Assembly: GCF_900445265.1 (NCBI RefSeq)
Contig: NZ_UFTA01000002.1
Location: forward strand, 1,426,001-1,490,000
Length of the DNA stretch: 64,000 nt
Direction of reading: 5' to 3'
Source: Anaerococcus octavius
Lineage (GTDB): Bacteria; Bacillota; Clostridia; Tissierellales; Peptoniphilaceae
The notes below the pieces were generated by a model. It was not told the DNA's origin and made no database searches. It was given only the letters and a program-made list of their open reading frames with translations. Below, in pieces: positions 36,615 to 45,013 of the stretch (the stretch's first letter is position 1; each line of letters begins with the position of its first letter). Made by a program: the position numbers and the translations under genes.

Positions 36615-36968
36615 CTATTTTCTGTAATATAATTTTTTTAGTAAGTCAAAGGCAGATTTAATACCTATATCTTCATTTAAGGCAAGTTCTCTTGCTGATT
36701 CAAATTCTGGGTATACATAATCTTTACCATTATGACTTACAATTTTATATTGGTATCTATTGCCTTTATAAATGATTGTGTCTTTTTTGCGATCTAAAAT
36801 ATCTCTTTTAATGGGTATTTTCCTTATACCTATACTTGTAGTATGTTTAAAAATTAAATCTTCAATCTTTTTTTCATTTTCTAAATCACAAATTATTGAT
36901 AGCTTATAGGCTGGTCTATTCTTTTTCATATATATTGGTGTATAAAATACATCTAGTGCGTATTTCAT
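36615..36968 (-). CDS. larC: LarC C-terminal half (LarC2), read by -1 frameshift from LarC1
   Basis: As an isolated frame this is a 117-residue protein starting KYALDVFYTPIYMKKNRPAY, but no ribosome site precedes the ATG at 36968. The same frame is open back to the A9 run at 37040-37048 and reads TLEILETNIDDSTGEVLGFIVDEC, the conserved middle of LarC. The two halves therefore form one 419-residue protein if the ribosome slips -1 on the A run. LarC is the CTP-dependent nickel insertase that completes the nickel-pincer nucleotide. In Lactiplantibacillus plantarum, larC is known to be expressed by such a frameshift. Confidence 0.85.
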   Translation of the reverse strand: MKYALDVFYTPIYMKKNRPAYKLSIICDLENEKKIEDLIFKHTTSIGIRKIPIKRDILDRKKDTIIYKGNRYQYKIVSHNGKDYVYPEFESARELALNEDIGIKSAFDLLKKLYYRK

Positions 36969-37014
36969 ACACTCATCTACTATAAATCCTAAAACTTCAC
37001 CTGTACTATCGTCA

Positions 37015-37048
37015 ATATTAGTTTCTAATATCTCTAATGTTTTTTTTT
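37015..37048 (-). other. Probable programmed -1 ribosomal frameshift site in larC
   Basis: On the minus strand the LarC1 frame reads AGT, three AAA codons, CAT, TAG. The run of nine A lets tRNA-Lys slip back one base, giving ACA TTA GAG and the LarC2 frame. Eight bases further on, ATATTAG-AAA-CTAATAT can form a 7-bp stem at the distance expected for a stimulator. Confidence 0.75.
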
Positions 37049-37873
37049 ACTAGTTTCAATTTCCATTACACGAAGAATATTTGTATATTTAGCAAAATCT
37101 TTATTGCCAGCTCCAAGTCCTACTTTTTTAACTTTAAAGCTATCTATTTTTTCACCTTTATCATAATATCTGACTATGGCAGCTCCCGTTGGTGTTACGT
37201 GTTCACCTTCTTCATCTAATAATTTTAAATTAATGTCAGAAGCAGATAATATATTTATTACGGCAGGAACTGGTATTGGCATTTGTCCATGAGATGACAT
37301 TTGATAGCCATATCCTTCGCTAAGGTCTGAAAAATAAATATTTTCCACAGCTAAATCATCTATAAGAACAGCTGTACCTACAATATCAATTATAGAATCG
37401 ACAGCTCCTACTTCGTGGAAGTGAACTTCTGATTTATCAATACCATGGGCTTTTGATTCTGCATCTGCTATTATATCAAAAATACCAAGGGCATCTGTTT
37501 TTGCTCTTTGAGAGATATCTGCTTTATCGATTAATTCTGTGATTTCTTTCAAATGCCTATGGCTATGGTCATGGTGAGCATGAGAATGGCTATACTTATT
37601 TCCATTTTCATCTACATGTTCATGTGTTTGTTCGTGATCATGGGAGTGATTGTGGTCATGGCTATGGCCCTCATCTTGATTTTTTAAAATAACATCAAAA
37701 TTATTAGCATCTATATTATTTTTGATTTTTCTATCAAAAACTAATTCATAACCATCTATACCCATAGATTCAATTGCTTTTACTAGCTTTTCCTTGCTTG
37801 CTCCTAAATCTAGAAGGGCAGCAATTGTCATATCTCCTGCAATTCCAGAGTTCATTTCAAAATATAAATCCAT
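37034..37873 (-). CDS. larC: LarC N-terminal half (LarC1), nickel-pincer cofactor nickel insertion
   Basis: 279 residues. LYFEMNSGIAGDMTIAALLDLG is the LarC start, followed by a His-rich metal-binding loop (residues 70-107, seventeen or more His), then EVHFHEVGAVDSIIDIVGTA, SHGQMPIPVPAV and EHVTPTGAAIVRYY, the CTP- and cofactor-binding regions. The frame ends TSKKKH at a TAG right after an A9 run. Readthrough by -1 slipping yields the full LarC with the next feature. Its start follows larB directly. It acts in the cytoplasm after LarB and LarE. Confidence 0.92.
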   Translation of the reverse strand: MDLYFEMNSGIAGDMTIAALLDLGASKEKLVKAIESMGIDGYELVFDRKIKNNIDANNFDVILKNQDEGHSHDHNHSHDHEQTHEHVDENGNKYSHSHAHHDHSHRHLKEITELIDKADISQRAKTDALGIFDIIADAESKAHGIDKSEVHFHEVGAVDSIIDIVGTAVLIDDLAVENIYFSDLSEGYGYQMSSHGQMPIPVPAVINILSASDINLKLLDEEGEHVTPTGAAIVRYYDKGEKIDSFKVKKVGLGAGNKDFAKYTNILRVMEIETSKKKH

Positions 37874-38620
37874 TTACTTCTCCTCAATTAATTTATTAAT
37901 TTGACAAGCATTATAAGCTGCACTATAACCATTGTCTATATTTACAACATTTACACCTTCTGCACATGTATTTAACATAGTAAGTAAAGCAGAAAGCCCT
38001 TCAAAATTTGCTCCATATCCTATAGATGTTGGTACAGCTATAATCGGTTTATTTACTAAACCACCTATTACAGTTGGAAGTGCTCCTTCCATACCTGCTA
38101 TAGCAATGATTACATTTGCTTTTGCTATTTCATCAATTTTTGAAGTTAGCCTATGAAGACCCGAAACTCCAACATCATAAAATTTACTAACATTTGCTCC
38201 AAAAAACTCAGCTGTTATTCTTGCTTCTTCTGCTACTTTTAAATCAGCAGTGCCTCCAGTACAAATGGCAACATTTCCAACTTTTGGACTTTGATCATAA
38301 ATTAGGGAAATTATTCTGCCAGTAGGATCATATGTCACTTCTGGTACAAGTTCTAGCACTTTTTCATATTGGCTAGGAGTTGCTCTTGTCCCTATTACTG
38401 ATTCTTTACGATCACTAAAAGACTTATAAATTTGTGCAAGGGCAAAGTCTTCTTTGCCCTCACAAAATATAGTCTCGCCAAAACCGCGGCGTTCTTTTCT
38501 TTGAAAGTCTAATTTTGCAAAGTCTAAATCTTTATAGTTAAAATCTTTTAAATAATCTAGACCCTCATTTATAGATATTTCTTCATTTTTTATTTTTTCT
38601 AAAAATTCTTTATTGTTCAT
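37874..38620 (-). CDS. larB: LarB, pyridinium-3,5-biscarboxylate synthase
   Basis: 248 residues. The C-terminal half is an AIR-carboxylase-like (PurE) domain: VGNVAICTGGTADLKVAEEA, DVGVSGLHRL, NVIIAIAGMEGALPTVIGGL and AVPTSIGYGANFEGLSALLTMLNTCAEGV. LarB carboxylates and hydrolyses nicotinic acid adenine dinucleotide, the first step of nickel-pincer nucleotide synthesis. It overlaps larE by 11 bases and abuts larC. Confidence 0.93.
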   Translation of the reverse strand: MNNKEFLEKIKNEEISINEGLDYLKDFNYKDLDFAKLDFQRKERRGFGETIFCEGKEDFALAQIYKSFSDRKESVIGTRATPSQYEKVLELVPEVTYDPTGRIISLIYDQSPKVGNVAICTGGTADLKVAEEARITAEFFGANVSKFYDVGVSGLHRLTSKIDEIAKANVIIAIAGMEGALPTVIGGLVNKPIIAVPTSIGYGANFEGLSALLTMLNTCAEGVNVVNIDNGYSAAYNACQINKLIEEK

Positions 38621-39485
38621 TAGCTAACCATGGATTTACTTCTGTCTTCAAATCATCATCTACAACTTCATCCATAGAACCAGATCTATACCCCTCTAGG
38701 TCTATATTTACATATTTAAATCCTAAATCTTTAAATTTTTTAACAATATCATCAGCATGCTCAAATACTTGACCTAGTTTATCTTTTTCTACTTCTATTC
38801 TTGTATTGTCTCCATAAACTCTAACTCTATTTACATCAAATCCTAAACTTTCTAGATAGCTTTCTCCTTCTTCAATCATAGGGAATTTATCTATATCAAT
38901 TCTTGTATTGTATGGAAATCTTGTTGCCATACATGGTTTTGATGGTTTTTTGTGGGTTTCTATAGCTAGTTCTTTGGAATAAGCACGTACTTCTGCTTTG
39001 CTAAGTCCAGCTTCATATAGTGGTGATCTTGCTCCAAGATCTTTTAAAGCTTTAATACCTGGTCTAAATACTTGATAGTCATCTAAATTTGTACCATCTA
39101 CTACATATCCATAGCCAAGTTCATCTTTTAAGTTAAAGCAATTTTCAAAAAGACCTCCCTTGCAATGATAGCATCTGTAATTTACGTTATTTAATAGTTT
39201 CTCATTATCCATGATACTTACATTTGCAATGTGAAGTTCTACATCCATTTCTTCTGCTAATCTTACACATTCATCTAGCTCATCTTTTGGAGAGAACTCT
39301 GTTACAAAAGTCATTGCTACTACATCATCTTTGTTTTCTCTAAGTTCTGATGCTAGTTTTAAGATAAGTGTACTATCTACACCACCTGAAAATGCTAAAA
39401 CCATCTTATCCTTTAGCAAATCTTTTATTATATTATCAAGCTTTTCTTTTTTTTCAGTACTAATGCTTGTTACTGTACTTTCCAT
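38610..39485 (-). CDS. larE: LarE, ATP-dependent sacrificial sulfur transferase
   Basis: 291 residues. The PP-loop SGGVDST lies at 33-39, and Cys185 in KKPSKPCMATR is the cysteine that gives up its sulfur in characterised LarE. YRCYHCKGGLF adds Cys105 and Cys108, so it might instead be of the multi-cysteine type that can hold an Fe-S cluster and act catalytically; this cannot be decided by eye. It converts the two carboxylates made by LarB to thiocarboxylates. First gene of the lar unit, with GGGAGG before the ATG. Confidence 0.93.
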   Translation of the reverse strand: MESTVTSISTEKKEKLDNIIKDLLKDKMVLAFSGGVDSTLILKLASELRENKDDVVAMTFVTEFSPKDELDECVRLAEEMDVELHIANVSIMDNEKLLNNVNYRCYHCKGGLFENCFNLKDELGYGYVVDGTNLDDYQVFRPGIKALKDLGARSPLYEAGLSKAEVRAYSKELAIETHKKPSKPCMATRFPYNTRIDIDKFPMIEEGESYLESLGFDVNRVRVYGDNTRIEVEKDKLGQVFEHADDIVKKFKDLGFKYVNIDLEGYRSGSMDEVVDDDLKTEVNPWLANEQ

Positions 39486-39508
39486 AAAAAATCCTCCCTT
39501 TATATTAA

Positions 39509-39534
39509 GCTACAATTACAAATAAATTTGTAGC
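39509..39534. promoter_or_regulatory. Nested inverted repeat upstream of larE
   Basis: TACAAAT-AA-ATTTGTA lies at the core of a wider GCTACAA...TTGTAGC repeat, 24 bases before larE. The core resembles the TACAAAT-T-ATTTGTA box at 45014-45028 in the clpB-like/arcA gap, suggesting a shared regulator. Confidence 0.5.
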
Positions 39535-39658
39535 ATTATTGACATTTTACAATAATATTTTATCATAGTTTAAATAATTTACATAACTATAAATGAATAC
39601 TAATGGTTAATTATGCAGCTATTAAGGATTTTTTATAAATAGCAAATATCAAATAAAA

Positions 39659-39694
39659 AGGCTGATTCTACAAATTTAAGTGCAAAATCAGCCT
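39659..39694 (-). terminator. Terminator after the LOR/SDH pair
   Basis: AGGCTGATT and AATCAGCCT form a 9-bp stem with an 18-base loop, followed on the minus strand by TTTTTATTT. It separates the LOR/SDH unit from larE, so the lar genes are likely a separate transcript or get readthrough. The rest of 39486-39789 holds no gene. Confidence 0.8.
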
Positions 39695-39789
39695 AATAAT
39701 GTGAATCAAGTTTTGATAAAATATTTATTTTTAATATTTTAATTTAGAGCACTTGTCAAGCTCATTTATAAAAACCTTTTAGTTATTAA

Positions 39790-40884
39790 TTAGTTATTTA
39801 AAGCGCGGTCAACGTTTCTGATAAAGTCTTGAGTATTTGTTACCATTGAAACTGCTGTTACAGTACCTCTATCTGAAAGTTTGTTTACAGCAAATTCTTG
39901 GATATCTACTGTGTACATATAAACTGGTCTTACTTCACCATCAAATTCGTTGTATGATGGAGTCATATTACCTGTTGCAATTGTAAATAGGATTGCTGAA
40001 AGCATAATCATTGTAGATGTTTTTCTTGAGTGAACTCTCATTGCATTTTGTGCATCGTAAACGTTGTTGATTGTTTCTGGAAGTCCTAATCTATCACGGA
40101 TTGTTCCTGAGATTACAAAGTCAACGTCGTTATCGATACAAGCTTTGATAAATCCATCTTTAACTTGACCAGATTCTACAAGTGCTTTTGTTGAACCATA
40201 TTTACGAGCTAAATTTATTGTTTCAAATAAATTTCTTGTTGTATTTTGTTCTTTTTCAAAGTGTTCTTGACCCCAGCTTGTGCCATATAATCCACGTTCA
40301 AGGTCAAATGCAGCTGTCTCTGTACCACAGAAAATAGCATTGATATATCCATTTTCTACAAGTCTTTGTAAAGCAGCTCTAGCATCTCTATCTAATGCAA
40401 TAGCAGAACCTACAACTATTGTTACATAGCCATTGTGTTCTTTTTCATATTTTAAAACTTCATATAAGTTATCATAATCCATTGAGAAAGCTGTTTCTCT
40501 AGAACGTCCTGCACGGAAAGCAAATGTATCTTTGTGATCTCCAGCTTCAAGGAATCCTTGTGTCCATACATAAATACCTTCTGATGCATCTTCTGTACGT
40601 CCTATAGCAACTTTATCACCTTTTTTAAGGTTTCTAAATTCTACTATATCAACACTTTCTTTACCTGGTGTATCATCTACTACACAAACAGTATCCATTC
40701 TTGATTCTGTTGCAAGTACCCATTTATCATTAACTTTAAAATATTCTGGATAAACAGATAAAGCATGGTAATGACGAGGGCTAAGTCCGTCTTCTTTTAC
40801 TTCTTCAAGTTTAACATTTGGTGCTTCTTTTAAGAAATCTTGATCAAAATCAGGATGATGATATTGTGGCATTTCAAATTTCAT
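39790..40884 (-). CDS. LOR/SDH-domain protein B, diverged (ornithine cyclodeaminase-like family)
   Basis: 364 residues. It aligns along its length with the neighbour: EEVKEDGLSPRHYHALSVYPEYFKVNDKWVLA, then GYVTIVVGSAIALDRDARAALQRLVENGYINAIFCGTETAAFDLERGLYGTSWGQ and GNMTPSYNEFDGEVRPVYMYTVDIQEF. This is the layout of the LOR/SDH family whose members include archaeal ornithine cyclodeaminase and the C-terminal part of cyanobacterial ArgZ/AgrE. Its loop GTIRDRLGLPETI lacks the DDGPLP core kept in the neighbour. It is likely a non-identical subunit of a heteromer (inference). GGAGG gives the start one base after the neighbour's stop. Confidence 0.75.
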   Translation of the reverse strand: MKFEMPQYHHPDFDQDFLKEAPNVKLEEVKEDGLSPRHYHALSVYPEYFKVNDKWVLATESRMDTVCVVDDTPGKESVDIVEFRNLKKGDKVAIGRTEDASEGIYVWTQGFLEAGDHKDTFAFRAGRSRETAFSMDYDNLYEVLKYEKEHNGYVTIVVGSAIALDRDARAALQRLVENGYINAIFCGTETAAFDLERGLYGTSWGQEHFEKEQNTTRNLFETINLARKYGSTKALVESGQVKDGFIKACIDNDVDFVISGTIRDRLGLPETINNVYDAQNAMRVHSRKTSTMIMLSAILFTIATGNMTPSYNEFDGEVRPVYMYTVDIQEFAVNKLSDRGTVTAVSMVTNTQDFIRNVDRALNN

Positions 40885-40885
40885 C

Positions 40886-42058
40886 TTATAATTCCTCCTT
40901 GCTTTGTTGTTGGTCTCCTGTGATTTCTACATTTGCAGTTTCAGGAATTTCCATATCTTCAGACATTACTCCTTGTGCTGGAGAAACTAATGCTTTTTCA
41001 CAATTTACTACGAAGTCTTGTACGTTTGTAACCATTGGAACAAAGCCCATGTATTCTCTTGCAGCACCAACTTTATGAACTACATTTTCTGTAACATCTA
41101 TTGAGTATAGGTATACTGGTGAAACTGTTCCATCATCTCTTTTAATGTAGCTAGATGTCATGTTTGCAACTGATACACTATGAAGCATTGTAGCTATACA
41201 AATAACCATTGTTGCTTTATCTAGTTGTTCTTTTGTTGCATCTAAAGCGTCATCTGTATCCCCGTGTACTTCTGGAAGTGGACCATCGTCTCTGATTGAT
41301 CCTGAAAGTACAAATGGAATGTCCATATCAGAAAGTGTTTTGATGATACCATCTTTTACATTTCCACCAGCAATAAATTCTTTGATAGAACCTGTTGTTC
41401 TTACTTCATTAAGTAAGTCTAAGTGGTTATAGTGACCCATTGGTTGGTTTTCTTGTGTGTAGATATTTTGTCCTAATGCTGTTTGTAGGAATCCACCTTC
41501 AAGGTCGTGTGTACACATAGCATTTCCAGCTAGTAGGCAATTAATATATCCATTTTCAGCAAGTTTGTTTAACGCATTTCTTGTATCATAGTCAAATACA
41601 ACACTTGGTCCTAGTACCCAAACAATATAACCATCTTCGCTATCACGTTCATGTTCCATTAAATCAAATAATTTATCATAATCATATGAGAATGATGTTT
41701 CTACTGATTTTCCTGGTGTAGAATAAACTGATTCTGGGAAGGCATCCTTATTTACGAAAATTCCACTAGCTACTTCATCTTCGCCGCCTAAAACTACTTG
41801 ATCCCCTTCTTTTAAGTTTCTAATTTCTTTTACAACTACATCATCACCATCAACTACTGCTACACAGTTAATAGAGTTATGATCTGGTAATATCCATTCT
41901 CCATCTTTCTTGTAGTAAGTTGGCATATAAGTTGTTAAATAAAAATTATCTGGTGCTACACCGTCTTTTTCAACTTTACCTAGTTTTACATCTTGTGCGT
42001 TTTTGAACTTTTCATCTGAAAAGTCTGGACAAACATATTCTGGTGCTTGAAAACTCAT
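40886..42058 (-). CDS. LOR/SDH-domain protein A (ornithine cyclodeaminase-like family)
   Basis: 390 residues from the ATG at 42058; the TGGAGGTAA ending the clpB-like gene is its ribosome site. DGVAPDNFYLTTYMPTYYKKDGEWI opens the N-terminal domain. The Rossmann-like part keeps INCLLAGNAMCTHDLEGGFLQTALGQNI, GSIKEFIAGGNVKDGII, FVLSGSIRDDGPLPEV and CIATMLHSVSVANMTSSY, the family core. Known relatives turn ornithine into proline and ammonia with bound NAD; some database names call them nickel-pincer-nucleotide dependent (recollection, not checked). Here larEBC lies just downstream. The GPAVVHTG-type motif is changed to GPSVVFDYD, so the reaction may differ. Confidence 0.8.
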   Translation of the reverse strand: MSFQAPEYVCPDFSDEKFKNAQDVKLGKVEKDGVAPDNFYLTTYMPTYYKKDGEWILPDHNSINCVAVVDGDDVVVKEIRNLKEGDQVVLGGEDEVASGIFVNKDAFPESVYSTPGKSVETSFSYDYDKLFDLMEHERDSEDGYIVWVLGPSVVFDYDTRNALNKLAENGYINCLLAGNAMCTHDLEGGFLQTALGQNIYTQENQPMGHYNHLDLLNEVRTTGSIKEFIAGGNVKDGIIKTLSDMDIPFVLSGSIRDDGPLPEVHGDTDDALDATKEQLDKATMVICIATMLHSVSVANMTSSYIKRDDGTVSPVYLYSIDVTENVVHKVGAAREYMGFVPMVTNVQDFVVNCEKALVSPAQGVMSEDMEIPETANVEITGDQQQSKEEL

Positions 42059-42060
42059 AT

Positions 42061-44574
42061 TTACCTCCAATTTTTTTCTTTTGCTGTCAGTTCTAGTTTT
42101 TCATCTTCAAATTTTAGTTTTAACTCTAATGGATTATCTGACTTTTCTTCTAAAATCTTCTTAGAAATTTCTAGATATATTTCTTGTTCGATAAATTTTT
42201 TGATGTCTCGAATATCCATATCGTATTTGACTGCAAAGGCTGATAGATTTTTTATAAAATTATCCTCAAATAAAAGCTCGATACGGTTTTCTTTTAAATC
42301 ATCTGTTAATTTGTCTAAATTAATCTTTATCAACTTATCTATAGAATCTTTTTCTAGTTCTCTAAGATAAAAAACATAATCCACTACATTATTTATACCC
42401 GAGATATTGTTTTCTAAATTATTATTTTCTTCAGAAGTAGTTAAAAAAATCATTGTATTTTTTAAATCGATGTCGCGACCCTTGTTATCCTTTAGCTTTC
42501 CTTCGCTAAGTATTTGCGAAACTAAGCTTTGAATTTCTACATTCGCTTTTTCGATATTATTAAATACTACAACGCTATATGGTTTTGTTCTTATAGCTTC
42601 AGTAAGCACACCGCCTACTTCATATCCGACATATCCAGGAGGAGCTCCTATTAGCTTGGTTACTGCTGATTTTTCGGTAAATTCTCCCATATCAAATCTT
42701 AACAAGCTGCTTTCTCCATCAAACAAATACTTTGAAACTAGCTCTGCTATATAACTTTTACCAGCGCCGCTACCGCCTATTAAAAAACTACCAATTGGTT
42801 TTGTTCTTTCAAACAAACCTCCTTCTGAAATTAGATAGGTATCTATGATTTTATCAATCATATAATCATTACCTACAAATTCATCTTTCATTTTTCCTCT
42901 AATTTCATCTAGGTTTTCAAGTTTATTTAATTGTAGTTTTACCTTAGGCATTCCTGATAATTTGGAAACTATCTCTTTTACTTCAGAACTTGTTACACTA
43001 GTACTTAGCGGATAATAAGCTTCTTTGTCATTTAATTTAGAAAGTTTACCCTCCACTAGCTTTTTAGACTTCATTTTTTCATCTAATTCATCGATATTAT
43101 GCTCATTTTGAGCCATTTCGATGTCAGCTATTATTCCTTCAAGTTCTTTTTCATAAAGTAAAATTTGCTCTTGTCTTTCTTTTTCTTTTTCGTATAACTG
43201 AGTTTTTTCTTCTAAAGTAGCCTTTAGATCTTCAATTTCTTTTTCTTTTTCTAGGACTCTATCACGTGAAATGTTGTCTGTTTCATCCATTAAGGCAATT
43301 TTTTCAGTTTCAGCTTGGATTAATGCACGGTTTAAATTGTCTATCTCAACAGGCTTTTGATCTTTGGTCATTCGTGTTAATGCACAAGCTTCATCTATTA
43401 CATCTATGGCAACATCTGGTAATTTTCTGTAAGATAAAAATCTTTTTGATAATTTTACTGCATCTACAAGAGCAGCATCAGAAATTTTTACCATATGATG
43501 TTTTTCATATTTACTTTTTATGCCTCGTAATATTGATATTGATGTTTCAACGCTTGGCTCATCTACAATAATTTTTTGGAATCTTCTATCCAATGCACCG
43601 TCTTTTTCTATATACTTTTTGTATTCTTCTATAGTTGTTGCACCTATTATTAAAATCTCGCCACGAGCAAGCATTGGTTTTAGGATATTTGCAGTATCCA
43701 TGGTTCCAGAAGTATTTCCAGCTCCAATTATATTGTGGATTTCATCTATAAATAAAATGATCTTTCCATCTGAATCTTTTACAGTTTCAAGGATTTTCTT
43801 TAATCTATCTTCAAAATCTCCCCTAAATTTTGTACCTGCTACAAGAGAAGTCATATCTAAGGAGAAAACTATCCTGTTTTTTAAATTGTCAGGAACATCG
43901 CCTTTTACAATTCTTTGGACAATACCTTCCACAATGGCAGTTTTACCAACTCCAGCTTCTCCGATTAATATCGGATTATTTTTTATTCTACGGGATAACA
44001 CACGAATAGAACTTCGAGTTTCTTCTCCCCTACCAATTACTGGATCAAGTTTGCCCTCAATAGCTTCTTTTGTAAGATTTCGTCCATATTTTTCAAGACT
44101 TGCAATAGTTTCTTTGGCTATACCATTTAAAAATTGTTCATTAAATTTTCTTGAAACAAATTGCATAAAGTTTTCATAATCAAGATCATGTTTTCCTAAA
44201 ATTTTTGAACTTGTAGTCTCAGTTTCTTTTAGCAAAGCCAAGAAAATATGATCTAAATTTATTTTTTCTTCAAATAAATTTCTACAAAGTTCCTCAGCTA
44301 CTAATAAAACTTTTTGATACGATCTACTTACATAAAGATTTGAAACACCCTTTGCACTTCTAATCCTAGTCAATGCATTTTCCACGTCATCTTTTAGTTG
44401 TTGGAAATTAACTGATGATTCTTTTAAAAACTCTTCTATTTGATTGTTAGGATTTTGTAAAATTGCATATAATAAATGCAAATCTGTCACTTCAGAATTG
44501 CCATATCTTATTGCAATTTTATTTGCATGATTAATAACATCAACTGCTGCTTGCGAGTACTTTTTTATATCCAT
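42061..44574 (-). CDS. ClpB-like AAA+ protein with degenerate second ATPase domain
   Basis: 837 residues from the ATG at 44574 (GGAGGT upstream). Order: Clp N-domain (1-150), NBD1 with Walker A GEAGVGKT (205-212), Walker B FIDEIH (Asp277-Glu278) and Arg fingers ALDRRFQ, a coiled-coil M-domain of about 100 residues, and NBD2 with Walker A GGSGAGKS (600-607) and pore loop PPGYVGYEVGG. NBD2 is altered: the Walker B Asp-Glu is Asn672-Asn673 (VVVFNNIEKAN), and the NRxD arginine finger is Val730 (NNVVD). So NBD2 may bind but should not hydrolyse ATP. The gene is coupled to the LOR/SDH pair, unlike a heat-shock clpB. Confidence 0.9.
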   Translation of the reverse strand: MDIKKYSQAAVDVINHANKIAIRYGNSEVTDLHLLYAILQNPNNQIEEFLKESSVNFQQLKDDVENALTRIRSAKGVSNLYVSRSYQKVLLVAEELCRNLFEEKINLDHIFLALLKETETTSSKILGKHDLDYENFMQFVSRKFNEQFLNGIAKETIASLEKYGRNLTKEAIEGKLDPVIGRGEETRSSIRVLSRRIKNNPILIGEAGVGKTAIVEGIVQRIVKGDVPDNLKNRIVFSLDMTSLVAGTKFRGDFEDRLKKILETVKDSDGKIILFIDEIHNIIGAGNTSGTMDTANILKPMLARGEILIIGATTIEEYKKYIEKDGALDRRFQKIIVDEPSVETSISILRGIKSKYEKHHMVKISDAALVDAVKLSKRFLSYRKLPDVAIDVIDEACALTRMTKDQKPVEIDNLNRALIQAETEKIALMDETDNISRDRVLEKEKEIEDLKATLEEKTQLYEKEKERQEQILLYEKELEGIIADIEMAQNEHNIDELDEKMKSKKLVEGKLSKLNDKEAYYPLSTSVTSSEVKEIVSKLSGMPKVKLQLNKLENLDEIRGKMKDEFVGNDYMIDKIIDTYLISEGGLFERTKPIGSFLIGGSGAGKSYIAELVSKYLFDGESSLLRFDMGEFTEKSAVTKLIGAPPGYVGYEVGGVLTEAIRTKPYSVVVFNNIEKANVEIQSLVSQILSEGKLKDNKGRDIDLKNTMIFLTTSEENNNLENNISGINNVVDYVFYLRELEKDSIDKLIKINLDKLTDDLKENRIELLFEDNFIKNLSAFAVKYDMDIRDIKKFIEQEIYLEISKKILEEKSDNPLELKLKFEDEKLELTAKEKNWR

Positions 44575-44905
44575 TAAGTTAATTACCTCCAAATGCCATG
44601 AAAAATATCAAAATTTTTCTTAGATTAAAATTTAACGATAGATAAATATTTATCTATTCCATATGAATTTTTACCCATTAATAAAAATATTTCTCAGGTA
44701 TAGAAACAAATTGACTCGGCAGAAACCAAATTATATGTTTTTTATAGTAATTCCTAGCTATTATTTATAAACTAAATAAATCCCAAACCTTATTTAATAT
44801 GTAAGTTTGGGGTTTGAGTGTATATTAAATCTATATTTTAAGTAAAAATCACTTTAAAATACTGTATTTCCCACTTCTTGTAGAATGATTTTGGCTTTTG
44901 CCTAT
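44575..44905 (-). other. Long untranslated leader of the clpB-like operon
   Basis: About 330 bases lie between the promoter at 44910-44938 and the ATG. They hold a hairpin at 44779-44816 (CCCAAAC/GTTTGGG, followed on the minus strand by ATTTATTTAG, possibly an attenuator). A GC-richer island lies at 44690-44735 (minus strand GGTTTCTGCCGAGTC). A perfect 20-bp palindrome is at 44638-44657. No known riboswitch class was recognised. Confidence 0.45.
44638..44657. promoter_or_regulatory. Perfect 20-bp palindrome upstream of the clpB-like gene
   Basis: ATAGATAAATATTTATCTAT is fully self-complementary, 64 bases upstream of the start codon and inside the predicted leader. It could be an operator or an RNA hairpin. 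Confidence 0.5.
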
Positions 44906-44909
44906 ATGT

Positions 44910-44938
44910 AGTATAACATAAAATAAAACGATTTCCAA
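44910..44938 (-). promoter_or_regulatory. Predicted promoter of the clpB-like/LOR-SDH operon
   Basis: On the minus strand TTGGAA and TATACT are separated by 17 bases. No heat-shock CIRCE-type (TTAGCACTC) repeat was seen nearby, which argues against ordinary clpB control. Confidence 0.5.
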
Positions 44939-45013
44939 TATTTTTTATCTAATTTGCTAAAAAAACTAAAAACTTCGTAATTTTTTTATCAATATTAGAA
45001 AGACTAGGACATT

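Noticed and set aside
36615-36968. 117-residue hypothetical protein as a stand-alone gene
   Set aside because: No ribosome site, and the frame is open back to the A run in larC with conserved LarC sequence; it is LarC2.
42061-44574. Ordinary heat-shock ClpB or ClpC
   Set aside because: The second ATPase domain lacks Walker B acids and arginine finger, no CIRCE element is seen, and the gene is coupled to LOR/SDH genes.
44690-44735. Purine, guanidine or T-box riboswitch in the clpB-like leader
   Set aside because: Short motif resemblances only; none of the conserved core elements of these classes lines up.
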